Notes: generated by a model from the letters alone, not told the origin. A stretch of 38,771 bases of DNA from Streptomyces hilarionis (GCF_024539675.1 NZ_JAHHIT010000091.1:1-38771), one strand, 5' to 3'; shown: positions 7,733 to 16,597, numbered from the stretch's first letter. A program made the numbers and translations.

Positions 7733-7988
7733 CGGATCACCCTTTCGATTGGGATCTGACGCGCCCGCCCGCACTCTCGACGGCAGGCGGCTTCCCTCGA
7801 AACCTATCGGTCCGCTTCGCCCCGCGGACATTCGGGCACCGACAGTGGCACACGGAACTGGCTGTCGGGTCCCTACAGAAAGTTTGCGCAAGCCCGGCGG
7901 AAGGTGTGGTCCACCGGTCGCCGGGCGCGACATGATCGGGTCTTCACACGCGACGAACCGACACCACCGACATCAGGGAGAGACGTAG
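7733..7988. promoter_or_regulatory. Divergent intergenic region fabG / tldD
   Basis: These 256 bp separate two divergent operons and must carry both promoters, but I cannot assign -10/-35 pairs with confidence. The 8-bp palindrome TTGCGCAA (7884-7891) lies in a less GC-rich patch and is a candidate regulatory site. GGAGAG just before 7989 is the tldD ribosome-binding site. Confidence 0.4.
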
Positions 7989-9512
7989 GTGCCTCATAGC
8001 ATCGATGAAAGTTTCACGGCCCTACCCCTACGCGCCCTCGCCGACGCCGCTCTCGCGCGGGCGCGTGCGCTCGGGGCGGCGCACGCGGACTTCCGGTTCG
8101 AGCGGGTGCGCAGCGCGTCGTGGCGGCTGCGGGACGCCAAACCCGCCGGGTCGTCCGACACGACCGACCTCGGGTACGCGGTGCGCGTCGTGCACGGCGG
8201 GACGTGGGGTTTCGCCTCCGGGGTGGACCTGACCATGGACGCGGCGGCCCGCGTCGCCTCGCAGGCCGTGGCGATGGCCAAGCTGTCCGCGCAGGTGATC
8301 AAGGCCGCGGGGTCGGACGAACGCGTCGAGCTGGCCGACGAGCCGGTGCACGCCGACAGGACGTGGGTCTCGTCGTACGAGATCGACCCGTTCACCGTGC
8401 CGGACGAGGAGAAGGCCGCGCTCCTGGCGGACTGGAGCGCGCGGCTGCTGGCGGCCAACGGGATCAACCACGTGGACGCCTCGCTGCTCACCGTCCACGA
8501 GAACAAGTTCTACGCCGACACGGCCGGCACCGTGACCACCCAGCAGCGGGTGCGGCTGCACCCGGCGCTGAACGCGGTGTCGGTGGACGAGTCCAGCGGC
8601 GAGTTCGACTCGATGCGCACGATCGCGCCGCCCGCCGGCCGCGGCTGGGAGTACCTCACCGGCACCGGCTGGGACTGGGACGACGAACTGGCCCGGATCC
8701 CGGAGCTGCTCGCCGAGAAGATGCGCGCTCCGAGCGTGGAGCCGGGGCTCTACGACCTGGTGGTGGACCCGTCCAACCTGTGGCTGACGATCCACGAGTC
8801 CATCGGCCACGCCACCGAGCTGGACCGCGCCCTCGGCTACGAGGCGGCCTACGCCGGCACCTCCTTCGCCACCTTCGACCAGCTCGGCAAGCTGCGCTAC
8901 GGCTCGGACCTGATGAACGTCACGGGCGACCGCACCGCCGAGCACGGCCTGGCGACCGTCGGCTACGACGACGAGGGCGTCGAGGCCCAGTCCTGGGACC
9001 TGGTGAAGGACGGCACGCTCGTCGGCTACCAGCTGGACCGGCGGATCGCGAAGCTGACCGGGTTCGAGCGGTCCAACGGCTGCGCGTTCGCCGACTCCCC
9101 CGGCCATGTGCCCGTGCAGCGCATGGCCAACGTGTCGCTGCGGCCGGACCCCGCCGGGATGTCGACCGACGACCTCGTCGGCAGCGTCGACCGCGGCATC
9201 TACGTCGTCGGCGACCGCTCCTGGTCCATCGACATGCAGCGCTACAACTTCCAGTTCACCGGCCAGCGGTTCTTCCGGATCGAGAACGGGCGGATCACCG
9301 GGCAGCTGCGGGACGTGGCCTACCAGGCGACGACGACGGACTTCTGGGGCTCGATGGCGGCGGTGGGCGGCCCGCAGACCTACGTCCTCGGCGGTGCGTT
9401 CAACTGCGGCAAGGCCCAGCCCGGTCAGGTGGCGGCCGTGTCGCACGGCTGCCCGTCGGCCCTGTTCAAGGGCGTCAACATTTTGAACACCACGCAGGAG
9501 GCCGGCCGATGA
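7989..9512 (+). CDS. tldD: TldD metalloprotease subunit
   Basis: A 507-residue TldD/PmbA-family protein. The zinc-binding HExxxH motif is present as H269-E270-S-I-G-H274 (HESIGHATELD), followed by family-typical segments such as DLMNVTGDRTAEHG and the C-terminal GQVAAVSHGCPSALFKGV. In other bacteria TldD forms a heterodimer with TldE/PmbA and degrades unfolded or short peptides, or trims modified peptides such as microcins; TldD holds the catalytic site. GTG 7989 has GGAGAG upstream. The stop overlaps the start of the tldE gene (ATGA at 9509-9512), indicating translational coupling. No peptide-antibiotic precursor is visible nearby, so a housekeeping role is more likely. Confidence 0.93.
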   Translation: MPHSIDESFTALPLRALADAALARARALGAAHADFRFERVRSASWRLRDAKPAGSSDTTDLGYAVRVVHGGTWGFASGVDLTMDAAARVASQAVAMAKLSAQVIKAAGSDERVELADEPVHADRTWVSSYEIDPFTVPDEEKAALLADWSARLLAANGINHVDASLLTVHENKFYADTAGTVTTQQRVRLHPALNAVSVDESSGEFDSMRTIAPPAGRGWEYLTGTGWDWDDELARIPELLAEKMRAPSVEPGLYDLVVDPSNLWLTIHESIGHATELDRALGYEAAYAGTSFATFDQLGKLRYGSDLMNVTGDRTAEHGLATVGYDDEGVEAQSWDLVKDGTLVGYQLDRRIAKLTGFERSNGCAFADSPGHVPVQRMANVSLRPDPAGMSTDDLVGSVDRGIYVVGDRSWSIDMQRYNFQFTGQRFFRIENGRITGQLRDVAYQATTTDFWGSMAAVGGPQTYVLGGAFNCGKAQPGQVAAVSHGCPSALFKGVNILNTTQEAGR

Positions 9513-10903
9513 GCGCCCGAAGCAACAAGCCGCACGAGGTCGTCGAGCGCGCCCTTGAGCTGTCGCGGGCGGACGGCTGCGTCGTCATCGCCGACGAGCA
9601 GTCGACGGCGAACCTGCGCTGGGCCGGCAACGCGCTGACGACCAACGGCGTCACGCGCGGACGCACGCTCACCGTGATCGCCACGGTCGACGGCCGCGAG
9701 GGCACCGCCTCGGGCGTCGTCTCACGGGCCGCGGTGACCGCGGACGAGCTGGAGCCGCTGGTGCGGGCCGCCGAGGCCGCCGCGCGCGGGGCGGGCCCCG
9801 CCGAGGACGCGCAGCCGCTGGTCACCGGCGTGGCGCCGTCCCCGGAGTTCACCGAGGCGCCCGCGGAGACCTCGTCGGCGGTGTTCGCGGACTTCGCCCC
9901 GGCCCTGGGCGAGGCGTTCGCCCGCGCGCGGGCCGGCGGCCGCGAACTGTACGGGTTCGCCAACCACGAGATGGTCTCGACGTACCTGGGCACCTCGACC
10001 GGGCTGCGGCTGCGCCACGACCAGCCGAACGGCACCCTGGAGCTGAACGCCAAGTCCCCGGACCGCACGCGCTCGGCGTGGGCGGGACGTTCCACCCGGG
10101 ACTTCAAGGACGTCGACCCGGCCGCGCTCGACGCCGAGCTCGCCGTACGGCTGGGCTGGGCGCGGCGGCGGGTCGAACTGCCGGCCGGACGCTACGAGAC
10201 GCTGCTGCCGCCTACCGCGGTGGCCGACCTGCTGATCTACCAGCTGTGGTCGGCGTCGGGCCGGGACGCGACCGAGGGGCGCACGGTGTTCTCCAAGCCC
10301 GGCGGCGGCACCCGGCTCGGCGAGCGGCTGACCGAGCTGCCGCTGACCCTGCGCAGCGACCCGCACGAGCCGGGACTGGAGTCGGCGCCGTTCGTGATCG
10401 CGCACTCCTCCGGCGGCGACCAGTCGGTGTTCGACAACGGGCTGCCGCTGCGCTCCACGGAGTGGGTCGACGCGGGAGAGCTGAGGCGGCTGACGACCAC
10501 CCGGCACAGCGCGGCCCTGACCGGGCTGCCGACGGCTCCGGCGGGCGACAACCTGATCCTGGACGGCGGCGAGGACCGCTCGCTGGAGGAGATGGTGGCG
10601 AGCACCCGGCGCGGACTGCTGCTGACGTGCCTGTGGTACATCCGCGAGGTCGACCCGGCGACCCTGCTGCTGACCGGCCTGACCCGGGACGGCGTCTATC
10701 TCGTCGAGGACGGCGAGGTCGTCGGCGAGGTGAACAACTTCCGCTTCAACGAGTCGCCGGTCGGTCTGCTGGGCCGGGCCTCGGAGGCGGGGCGCACGGA
10801 GAAGACGCTGCCCCGGGAGTGGAGCGACTGGTTCACCAGGGCCGCGATGCCCGCGCTGCGGGTACCGGATTTCAATATGAGCTCTGTCAGCCAGGGCGTA
10901 TAA
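9509..10903 (+). CDS. tldE: TldE/PmbA, partner of TldD
   Basis: A 464-residue TldD/PmbA-family protein lacking the HExxxH motif, as expected for the non-catalytic TldE (PmbA) subunit. Recognisable segments are the N-terminal LRWAGNALTTNG and GTASGVVSR, a central YQLWSASGRDATEGRTVF, and the C-terminal EVNNFRFNESPVGLL. It probably forms one compartmentalised protease with TldD, helping to close the active-site chamber. It starts in the ATGA overlap at 9509, so it is co-translated with tldD. The long plus-strand frame upstream of this ATG is a shadow of tldD. Confidence 0.93.
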   Translation: MSARSNKPHEVVERALELSRADGCVVIADEQSTANLRWAGNALTTNGVTRGRTLTVIATVDGREGTASGVVSRAAVTADELEPLVRAAEAAARGAGPAEDAQPLVTGVAPSPEFTEAPAETSSAVFADFAPALGEAFARARAGGRELYGFANHEMVSTYLGTSTGLRLRHDQPNGTLELNAKSPDRTRSAWAGRSTRDFKDVDPAALDAELAVRLGWARRRVELPAGRYETLLPPTAVADLLIYQLWSASGRDATEGRTVFSKPGGGTRLGERLTELPLTLRSDPHEPGLESAPFVIAHSSGGDQSVFDNGLPLRSTEWVDAGELRRLTTTRHSAALTGLPTAPAGDNLILDGGEDRSLEEMVASTRRGLLLTCLWYIREVDPATLLLTGLTRDGVYLVEDGEVVGEVNNFRFNESPVGLLGRASEAGRTEKTLPREWSDWFTRAAMPALRVPDFNMSSVSQGV

Positions 10904-10920
10904 CCTCATAGCCGGCGGTC

Positions 10921-10945
10921 GTGCGGCCGACCGGCTCGACCGCAC
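10921..10945 (+). terminator. Weak hairpin after tldE
   Basis: GTGCGGCCGA and TCGACCGCAC form a 10-bp stem with one mismatch around a 5-nt loop, 17 bp past the tldE stop. It may end the tldD-tldE transcript or lie in the tyrS leader. It is much weaker than the other hairpins in this window. Confidence 0.35.
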
Positions 10946-10996
10946 GCACAACAGCACGAAGACCGCCGAGAAGACCACCTAGGAGACACGAGAACC

Positions 10997-12262
10997 GTGA
11001 CGGACATCGTCGACGAGCTGAAGTGGCGCGGCCTGTGGGCCCTGTCCACCGACGAGGACGCTTTGCGCAAGGCGCTCGCGGACGGTCCCGTCACGTTCTA
11101 TTGCGGTTTCGACCCCACCGCGGCCAGCCTGCACGTCGGCCACCTGGTGCAGGTGCTCACCATGCGCCGGCTCCAGCAGGCGGGGCTGCGTCCGCTGGCC
11201 CTGGTGGGCGGCGCGACCGGCCAGATCGGCGACCCCCGCCCCACGGCGGAGCGCACGCTGAACGACCCGGAGACGGTCGCGAACTGGGTGACGCGGCTGC
11301 GCGCGCAGATCGAGCCGTTCCTGTCCTTCGAGGGCGACAACGCCGCGGTGATGGTGAACAACCTGGACTGGACGGCCGGGATGTCGGCCATCGAGTTCCT
11401 GCGGGACATCGGCAAGCACTTCCGCGTCAACAAGATGCTGACCAAGGACTCGGTCGCCCGGCGGCTGGAGTCCCAGGAGGGCATCAGCTACACGGAGTTC
11501 AGCTACCAGTTGCTCCAGGGCATGGACTTCCTGGAGCTGTACCGCCGCTACGGCTGCACGCTCCAGCAGGGCGGCAGCGACCAGTGGGGCAACCTCACCG
11601 CTGGCCTGGACCTGATCCACCGGCTGGAGCCGGAGGCCGAGGCGCACTGTCTGGCGACGCCGCTGATGGTCAAGGCGGACGGCACCAAGTTCGGCAAGAC
11701 CGAGGGCGGCGCCGTCTGGCTGGACCCGGAGCTGACGACGCCGTACGCGTTCTACCAGTTCTGGCTGAACGTGGACGACCGGGACATCTCGACGTACTCG
11801 CGGATCCTGTCCTTCCGCTCCCGTGCGGAGCTGGAGGAGCTGGAGCGGCAGACCGAGGAGCGTCCGCAGGCGCGTGCCGCCCAGCGCGCGCTGGCCGAGG
11901 AGCTGACGACGCTGGTGCACGGCGCCGACCAGACGGCCGCCGTGATCGCCGCGTCCAGGGCCCTCTTCGGCCAGGGCGACCTGGGCGAGCTCGACGAGCG
12001 GACGCTGGCCGCGGCCCTCTCCGAGGTGCCGCACACCCGGGTCGCCGAGCCGGCGCCGGTCGTCGACCTGTTCGCCGAGGTCGGCCTCGTGGCCAGCAAG
12101 TCGGCCGCCCGGCGGACGGTGAAGGAGGGCGGGGCCTACGTGAACAACGTCAAGGTCACGGCCGAGGACGCGGTCCCCGCGCGGGAGGACCTGCTGCACG
12201 GACGCTGGCTGGTGCTGCGGCGCGGGAAGAAGAACCTGGCCGCCGTGGAGGTCACCGGCTGA
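10997..12262 (+). CDS. tyrS: Tyrosyl-tRNA synthetase
   Basis: A 421-residue class I aminoacyl-tRNA synthetase that charges tRNA-Tyr. The HIGH signature is HVGH at 46-49 (in DPTAASLHVGHL), and the KMSKS equivalent is KFGKT at 231-235. The tyrosine-binding YTEFSYQLLQGMDFL segment is present, followed by the anticodon-binding helices and a C-terminal S4 RNA-binding domain (about residues 355-421, with SKSAARRTVKEGG). The KFGKT form marks the TyrRS type found in most bacteria. The GTG at 10997 is preceded by GGAGAC. The 93-bp leader is too short for a T-box, and none is seen. Confidence 0.96.
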   Translation: MTDIVDELKWRGLWALSTDEDALRKALADGPVTFYCGFDPTAASLHVGHLVQVLTMRRLQQAGLRPLALVGGATGQIGDPRPTAERTLNDPETVANWVTRLRAQIEPFLSFEGDNAAVMVNNLDWTAGMSAIEFLRDIGKHFRVNKMLTKDSVARRLESQEGISYTEFSYQLLQGMDFLELYRRYGCTLQQGGSDQWGNLTAGLDLIHRLEPEAEAHCLATPLMVKADGTKFGKTEGGAVWLDPELTTPYAFYQFWLNVDDRDISTYSRILSFRSRAELEELERQTEERPQARAAQRALAEELTTLVHGADQTAAVIAASRALFGQGDLGELDERTLAAALSEVPHTRVAEPAPVVDLFAEVGLVASKSAARRTVKEGGAYVNNVKVTAEDAVPAREDLLHGRWLVLRRGKKNLAAVEVTG

Positions 12263-12318
12263 CGCCGGGGTCACCGGCCGAGCGGGCGGGCCACCGGCCG
12301 ACCGGCTCGCGACGCACG

Positions 12319-12348
12319 AGGGGCGGCTTCCCGACGGGGGCCGCCCCT
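12319..12348 (+). terminator. tyrS terminator
   Basis: A 9-bp stem AGGGGCGGC/GCCGCCCCT with a 12-nt loop, 57 bp after the tyrS stop and ahead of a convergent gene. It can act on both strands. Confidence 0.7.
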
Positions 12349-12391
12349 TCGTCCTGCGCAGGCTCCCGCCCGGCCGCCGCGACGTCGACGC

Positions 12392-12673
12392 TCAGGCCCG
12401 CTGCTGCTTCCTCTTGCCCAGCGTCGCCATGTACAGCATGTCCCCCAGGGCGACGATGACGATCGCGGCGATCAACTGGAAGGCGTGGCGGCTCCAGTCG
12501 ATGCCCGGCGTGGACTCGACGCCGAACGCGCGGGCGATCGCGTTGCCCACGATCGCGCCCAGCATGCCGAAGATGGTGGTCAGCCAGAGGGGACTGTGCT
12601 GCTTGCCCGGGATGATCGCCTTGGCGATCAGACCCAGCACGAATCCCACGATGATCGCCCACAACCAGCCCAT
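12392..12673 (-). CDS. GlsB/YeaQ/YmgE-family membrane protein
   Basis: A 93-residue small membrane protein of the transglycosylase-associated (GlsB/YeaQ/YmgE) family. It has three hydrophobic helices (about 2-20, 30-50, 65-85), the family pattern GLIAKAIIPGK after the first helix, GAIVGNAIA in the second, and a basic tail KRKQQRA. Members are stress-induced in other bacteria, but the molecular role is not known and the 'transglycosylase' name is not supported by biochemistry. The ATG at 12673 has GAGGAGG upstream. It is convergent with tyrS and divergent from the DUF3099 gene. Confidence 0.88.
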   Translation of the reverse strand: MGWLWAIIVGFVLGLIAKAIIPGKQHSPLWLTTIFGMLGAIVGNAIARAFGVESTPGIDWSRHAFQLIAAIVIVALGDMLYMATLGKRKQQRA

Positions 12674-12875
12674 TGACGCCTCCTCGTACGGTCCTGCGTG
12701 AGCAGTGCCCTCAGTGTCGGCCCGCCCGCCGTACGGCGCATGTCGGGTGCGGCCGTGCGCGGGACGGCGCAGCACGTGCGCCCCGACGGGGGACGCCCCG
12801 GCCTCGGCGCGGGCGCGGGCGCGGCGTACCGTGGAGAGTCGGTGAGAGGCCGAGGCGGGCGGACGGTGGATTGTG
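12674..12875. other. Divergent intergenic region, no assigned promoter
   Basis: About 200 bp between two divergent membrane-protein genes. The GGGCGC repeats at about 12812-12826 and a TACCGT hexamer soon after might be part of a promoter for the rightward gene, but no convincing -35 is seen. No gene is supported here. Confidence 0.3.
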
Positions 12876-13301
12876 ATGCGGAAGCAGGGCGGTGGCGGGA
12901 ACGTCGAGGTGTTCCGGATCACCGGAGCACGGCAGGGGCTCCAGGAGGACGTGCGGGGCAGGCAGCGCCGGTACATCATCTCGATGTCGGTGCGCACGGT
13001 GGCCGTGATCCTCGCGGCGACCCTGTGGAACGTGGAACGGCATGTGGCCGTCGTGGCGTTGGTCCTGGGGTTGGTGCTCCCCTATATCGCGGTGGTGATC
13101 GCGAACGCGGGGCGGGAGAACGTGCCCTCGCTCCCCTCCACCTTCCTCGCCGCGCCGGTGCGTCCGATGATCGCCCGCCCGGACGCCGACGAGGAGCGCG
13201 CGGGGTCCGCCCCGCAAGCGGAATCCGGCCCGCGCGACGAGGGCGCGCCGCAGGCCGACCGGCGGGAATCCACGCCCGGTCCGGCCGAGCCGCGCCCCTG
13301 A
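12876..13301 (+). CDS. DUF3099-domain membrane protein
   Basis: A 141-residue protein with a DUF3099 domain: the segment RITGARQGLQEDVRGRQRRY is followed by two hydrophobic helices (about 37-55 and 60-78) separated by WNVERHVA, then IANAGRENV. The C-terminal 50 residues are acidic, Pro- and Ala-rich and probably disordered in the cytoplasm. The family is restricted to Actinobacteria and has no known function. GGTGGA lies upstream of ATG 12876; GTG 12873 is one codon earlier and equally possible. Confidence 0.85.
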   Translation: MRKQGGGGNVEVFRITGARQGLQEDVRGRQRRYIISMSVRTVAVILAATLWNVERHVAVVALVLGLVLPYIAVVIANAGRENVPSLPSTFLAAPVRPMIARPDADEERAGSAPQAESGPRDEGAPQADRRESTPGPAEPRP

Positions 13302-13337
13302 ACGGGCTGTGCGCGAACGGTGGACCGGCTGTGCGAC

Positions 13338-13356
13338 AAGCTCAGGAAAAGCTCAG
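13338..13356 (+). promoter_or_regulatory. Direct repeat AAGCTCAG with 11-bp period
   Basis: AAGCTCAG occurs at 13338-13345 and 13349-13356. The 11-bp period places both on the same face of the helix, as in tandem activator sites. It lies about 155 bp upstream of the next gene, in a less GC-rich patch that continues to about 13375. Confidence 0.35.
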
Positions 13357-13443
13357 ATCAATCATGTTGTTCCAGTCCCGTGGGGACGGTCGGCCGTGAC
13401 ATACTTCGTACGCGCTCCGCATCCCCCGTCGGAGCGACGGACC

Positions 13444-13479
13444 GACGCCGGGCAGCTCCCCCCGTGGCTGCTCGGCGTC
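13444..13479 (+). terminator. Hairpin in the leader of the small Cys-protein gene
   Basis: A 13-bp stem (13444-13456 with 13467-13479, one G-U pair) with a 10-nt loop, followed by CCTTTGTGTG. It lies 31 bp upstream of the GTG at 13511. It may be an attenuator in the leader or the end of the DUF3099 transcript. Confidence 0.5.
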
Positions 13480-13510
13480 GCCTTTGTGTGCGTGTGGGTG
13501 AGACGAAGCA

Positions 13511-13729
13511 GTGAGTGACGAGACCCCTGTCTGTTCCGCCAAGGGCTGCCGCGTGGACGCGGTGTGGGTGCTGGCGTGGAACAACCCGAAGCTCCACACG
13601 CCGGACCGGCGCAAGACCTGGCTGGCCTGTGACGAGCACCGCGAGCACCTGTCGCAGTTCCTCGGGGTCCGCGGCTTCCTCAAGGACGTCGTCCCGCTGA
13701 CGGAGTGGGAGTCCGCGCGGACTCCGTAG
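13511..13729 (+). CDS. Small conserved Cys/His protein (72 aa)
   Basis: A 72-residue soluble protein with three cysteines and a histidine pair laid out like a metal site: CSAKGC near residue 8, WLACDEH near 38-44, and a further HREHL. The core AWNNPKLHTPDRRKTWLACDEH is the kind of strongly conserved block seen in actinobacterial small proteins; I remember similar ones, but no proven function. Zinc binding is inferred from the Cys/His spacing only. The GTG at 13511 has only a weak upstream AG-rich stretch. An 18-bp palindrome sits inside its last codons. Confidence 0.8.
   Translation: MSDETPVCSAKGCRVDAVWVLAWNNPKLHTPDRRKTWLACDEHREHLSQFLGVRGFLKDVVPLTEWESARTP
13708..13725. terminator. 18-bp perfect palindrome at the 3' end of a gene
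   Basis: GGAGTCCGCGCGGACTCC is a perfect palindrome lying within the last codons of the small Cys-protein gene and 36 bp from the end of convergent moaA. It probably ends transcription from one or both sides. Confidence 0.6.
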
Positions 13730-13761
13730 CCCGATCCGCCCCTCGGCTGCCTCGGCGGGTC

Positions 13762-14751
13762 CTATCCCCCGATGGCCGACATCGGGCGGTCCGGCTGGAG
13801 GAAGCTCGGGTCGTCCAGGCCGGAGCCGGCCTTCTTGCCCCACATCGCCAGCCGCCAGATCCGGGCTATCTCCTCGTCGGGGGCGCCGGAGCGCAGGGCC
13901 GCTCGCAGGTCGGTCTCCTCGCGGGCGAAAAGGCAGGTGCGGACCTGGCCGTCGGCCGTCAGGCGGGTGCGGTCGCAGGCGGCGCAGAAGGGGCGGGTGA
14001 CCGAGGCGATGACGCCGACGCGGTGCGGCCCGCCGTCCACCAGCCAGCGCTCGGCCGGGGCCGAACCGCGTTCGTCCGGGCTCTCGGGGGTGAGGTCGAA
14101 GCGGGTGCGCAGGGAGGCCAGGATGTCCCCGGCGGTGACCATGCCCTCGCGCTTCCAGCCGTGCTGCGCATCCAGCGGCATCTGCTCGATGAAGCGCAGC
14201 TCGTAGCCGTGGTCGACGGCCCAGGACAGCAGGTCCGGGGCTTCGTCCTCGTTGAGGCCCGGCATCAGGACGGCGTTCACCTTCACCGGCGTCAGGCCCG
14301 CCTCGTGGGCGGCCGCGAGGCCGTCGAGGACGTCCCGGTGGCGGTCCCGGCGGGTGAGGGTCTTGAAGACGTCGGGGCGCAGGGTGTCGAGGGAGACGTT
14401 GACCCGGTCCAGGCCCGCCGCCTCGAGGGCGGCGGCGGTGCGGCGCAGGCCGATGCCGTTCGTCGTCAGCGACGTCACGGGACGGGGGTCGAGGGCCGCG
14501 ACCCGCTCGACGATGCCGACCAGGCCCGGGCGCAGCAGGGGCTCGCCGCCCGTGAAGCGGACCTCCTCGATGCCGAGCGAGGTGACGGCGACGGCGATCA
14601 GGCGGACGATCTCGTCGTCCGTCAGGAGGTCGGGCTTGGCCAGCCACTGCAGGCCCTCCTCGGGCATGCAGTAGGTACAGCGCAGATTGCACCGGTCGGT
14701 GAGCGAGACCCTCAGGTCGGTGGCCACTCGGCCGTAGGTGTCGATGAGCAC
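13762..14751 (-). CDS. moaA: GTP 3',8-cyclase MoaA
   Basis: A 329-residue radical-SAM enzyme that starts molybdenum-cofactor synthesis by converting GTP to 3',8-cyclo-GTP. The SAM-binding [4Fe-4S] cluster motif is C21-x3-C25-x2-C28 (CNLRCTYC), followed by FTGGEPLLR. The C-terminal substrate cluster is the CAAC pair plus a third Cys in VRTCLF. The protein ends in Gly-Gly, required in other MoaA proteins. The GTG at 14751 follows a GGAGGGGG stretch. No other molybdopterin gene lies within the window, and no Moco riboswitch is recognisable upstream. Confidence 0.95.
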   Translation of the reverse strand: MLIDTYGRVATDLRVSLTDRCNLRCTYCMPEEGLQWLAKPDLLTDDEIVRLIAVAVTSLGIEEVRFTGGEPLLRPGLVGIVERVAALDPRPVTSLTTNGIGLRRTAAALEAAGLDRVNVSLDTLRPDVFKTLTRRDRHRDVLDGLAAAHEAGLTPVKVNAVLMPGLNEDEAPDLLSWAVDHGYELRFIEQMPLDAQHGWKREGMVTAGDILASLRTRFDLTPESPDERGSAPAERWLVDGGPHRVGVIASVTRPFCAACDRTRLTADGQVRTCLFAREETDLRAALRSGAPDEEIARIWRLAMWGKKAGSGLDDPSFLQPDRPMSAIGG

Positions 14752-14850
14752 GTGGGCCCCCTCCCTCGTGGTGGATCGGTTTTCTCTCCGTCACCTGCGA
14801 GCCTACGTGACCCCGCTGACATCGACAGGGCCCGATCCCACGAGACGGGA

Positions 14851-14886
14851 CGCGGCCGCGTCGTAGGGATCTACGACGCGGCCGCG
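14851..14886 (-). terminator. Terminator after the acetate-symporter gene
   Basis: A perfect 16-bp inverted repeat (14851-14866 and 14871-14886) with a GGAT loop, 83 bp past the symporter stop. It separates that operon from moaA on the same strand. Confidence 0.85.
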
Positions 14887-14968
14887 GGGCGGACGGCGCG
14901 GGCGGGGCGCGGTGCGGCCGGAGGAGGCCTCTCGCGGCGTCCCGCCGGTCGGCGGGGCGCGGCGCCGG

Positions 14969-16597
14969 TCAGTGGGCTCCGGTGCCGGTCAGGGAGCGGA
15001 CCTCCAGCTCGGCGTACTTGGCCTTGTCGGGCTCCTCCTTCGACAGCAGGGTGCCGACGACGCCCAGCAGGAAGCCGACCGGGATGGAGATGATGCCGGG
15101 GTTCTCCAGCGGGAACCAGTGGAAGTCGACGTCGGGGAACATCGAGGAGGGCTTGCCCGAGACGACCGGCGAGAACAGCACCAGGCCGACCGCGGTGACC
15201 AGGCCGCCGTAGATCGACCACAGGGCTCCGGAGGTGGTGAACCGCTTCCAGAACAGGCTGTAGAGGATCGTCGGCAGGTTGGCGGAGGCGGCGACCGCGA
15301 AGGCGAGCGCGACGAGGCCGGCGACGTTCAGGTCGCGGGCGAGGGCGCCCAGGAGGATGGAGACGGCGCCGATGCCGACGGTCGCGTACCGGGCCGCGGA
15401 CATCTCCTGCTTCTCGGTGGCCGTGCCCCTCTTGATGACGTTCGCGTAGATGTCGTGGGCGAAGGACGACGACGACGCCAGGGTGAGGCCGGCGACCACC
15501 GCGAGGATGGTGGCGAAGGCGACCGCCGAGATGGTGGCCAGCAGGATCGCCCCCCAGTTGGAGTCGACGCCGCCCAGGTGGAGGGCGAGCAGGGGCGCCG
15601 CCGTGTTGCCCGCCTTGTTGGACGCGGTGATCTCGTCCGGCTTGATCAGCGCGGCGGCGCCGAAGCCGAGGGCGAGGGTCATCAGGTAGAACGCGCCGAT
15701 GAGGCCGATGGCCCACAGGACCGACTTCCGGGCGGCCTTGGCGGTGGGCACGGTGTAGAAGCGGATCAGGATGTGGGGCAGGCCGGCGGTGCCGAGCACC
15801 AGGGCGATGCCGAGGGAGATGAAGTCCAGCTTGGTGGTGCCGGTGGCGCCGTACTTCAGGCCCGGCTCCAGGAAGGCCGAGCCCTTGCCGCTGTTGGCGG
15901 CGGCCGAGCCCAGCAGGTCGGAGACGTTGAAGTCGAACTTCAGCAGGACCAGGAAGGTGAGCAGCAGGGCGCCCGCGATGAGCAGGACGGCCTTGACCAT
16001 CTGGACCCAGGTGGTGCCCTTCATTCCGCCGATGGTCACGTAGACGATCATCAGGACGCCGACCAGGGCCACGATGCCGATCTTGCCGCCGTCGCTGGTG
16101 ATGCCGAGGAGGAGCGAGACCAGGACGCCCGCGCCGGCCATCTGGGCGAGCAGGTAGAAGATCGACACGACGATCGTGGAGGTGCCGGCGGCGGTGCGGA
16201 CGGGGCGCTGGCGCATGCGGTACGCCAGGACGTCGCCCATGGTGTAGCGGCCGGAGTTGCGCAGCGGCTCGGCGACCAGGAGCAGGGCGACCAGCCAGGC
16301 GACCAGGAAGCCGATGGAGTACAGGAAGCCGTCGTAGCCGAAGAGGGCGATGGCGCCCGCGATGCCGAGGAAGGACGCGGCGGACATGTAGTCGCCGGAG
16401 ACGGCGAGACCGTTCTGGAAACCGGTGAACTGGCGGCCGCCGGCGTAGAAGTCGGCCGCGTCCTTGGTCTGGCGGCCGGCCCACACGGTGATGACGAGGG
16501 TCGCGACGACGAACACCGCGAACAGGGTGACGATCAGCGTGCGGTGCTCGCTCGCCTCACCGGCGGCGAGCAGGGCGGTGTGCTGTGCGGAGCTCAT
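14969..16597 (-). CDS. Sodium:solute symporter, cation/acetate (ActP/MctC) type
   Basis: A 542-residue SSF-family transporter with about 13 hydrophobic helices. It has the family blocks DFYAGGRQFTGFQNGLAVSGDYMSAASFLG near the N-terminus (residues about 40-70) and GYDGFLYSIGFLVAWLVALLL. These are close to the ActP acetate permease and the MctC monocarboxylate carriers, which take up acetate, propionate or pyruvate with a cation. The upstream DUF485 gene is the usual companion of this subtype and supports the call. ATG 16597 overlaps the DUF485 stop (ATGA at 16594-16597). The exact substrate cannot be read from sequence. Confidence 0.9.
   Translation of the reverse strand: MSSAQHTALLAAGEASEHRTLIVTLFAVFVVATLVITVWAGRQTKDAADFYAGGRQFTGFQNGLAVSGDYMSAASFLGIAGAIALFGYDGFLYSIGFLVAWLVALLLVAEPLRNSGRYTMGDVLAYRMRQRPVRTAAGTSTIVVSIFYLLAQMAGAGVLVSLLLGITSDGGKIGIVALVGVLMIVYVTIGGMKGTTWVQMVKAVLLIAGALLLTFLVLLKFDFNVSDLLGSAAANSGKGSAFLEPGLKYGATGTTKLDFISLGIALVLGTAGLPHILIRFYTVPTAKAARKSVLWAIGLIGAFYLMTLALGFGAAALIKPDEITASNKAGNTAAPLLALHLGGVDSNWGAILLATISAVAFATILAVVAGLTLASSSSFAHDIYANVIKRGTATEKQEMSAARYATVGIGAVSILLGALARDLNVAGLVALAFAVAASANLPTILYSLFWKRFTTSGALWSIYGGLVTAVGLVLFSPVVSGKPSSMFPDVDFHWFPLENPGIISIPVGFLLGVVGTLLSKEEPDKAKYAELEVRSLTGTGAH

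Noticed and set aside
8120..9508. Long open plus-strand frame running into tldE
   Set aside because: It overlaps tldD in another frame and has the Arg/Gly/Ala composition of a GC-bias shadow; tldE starts at the ATGA overlap.
10904..10996. T-box riboswitch before tyrS
   Set aside because: The space is only 93 bp with one weak hairpin and no T-box sequence.
14752..14850. Moco riboswitch before moaA
   Set aside because: Only about 100 bp are available, partly AT-rich, and no multi-stem structure of the known class can be drawn.
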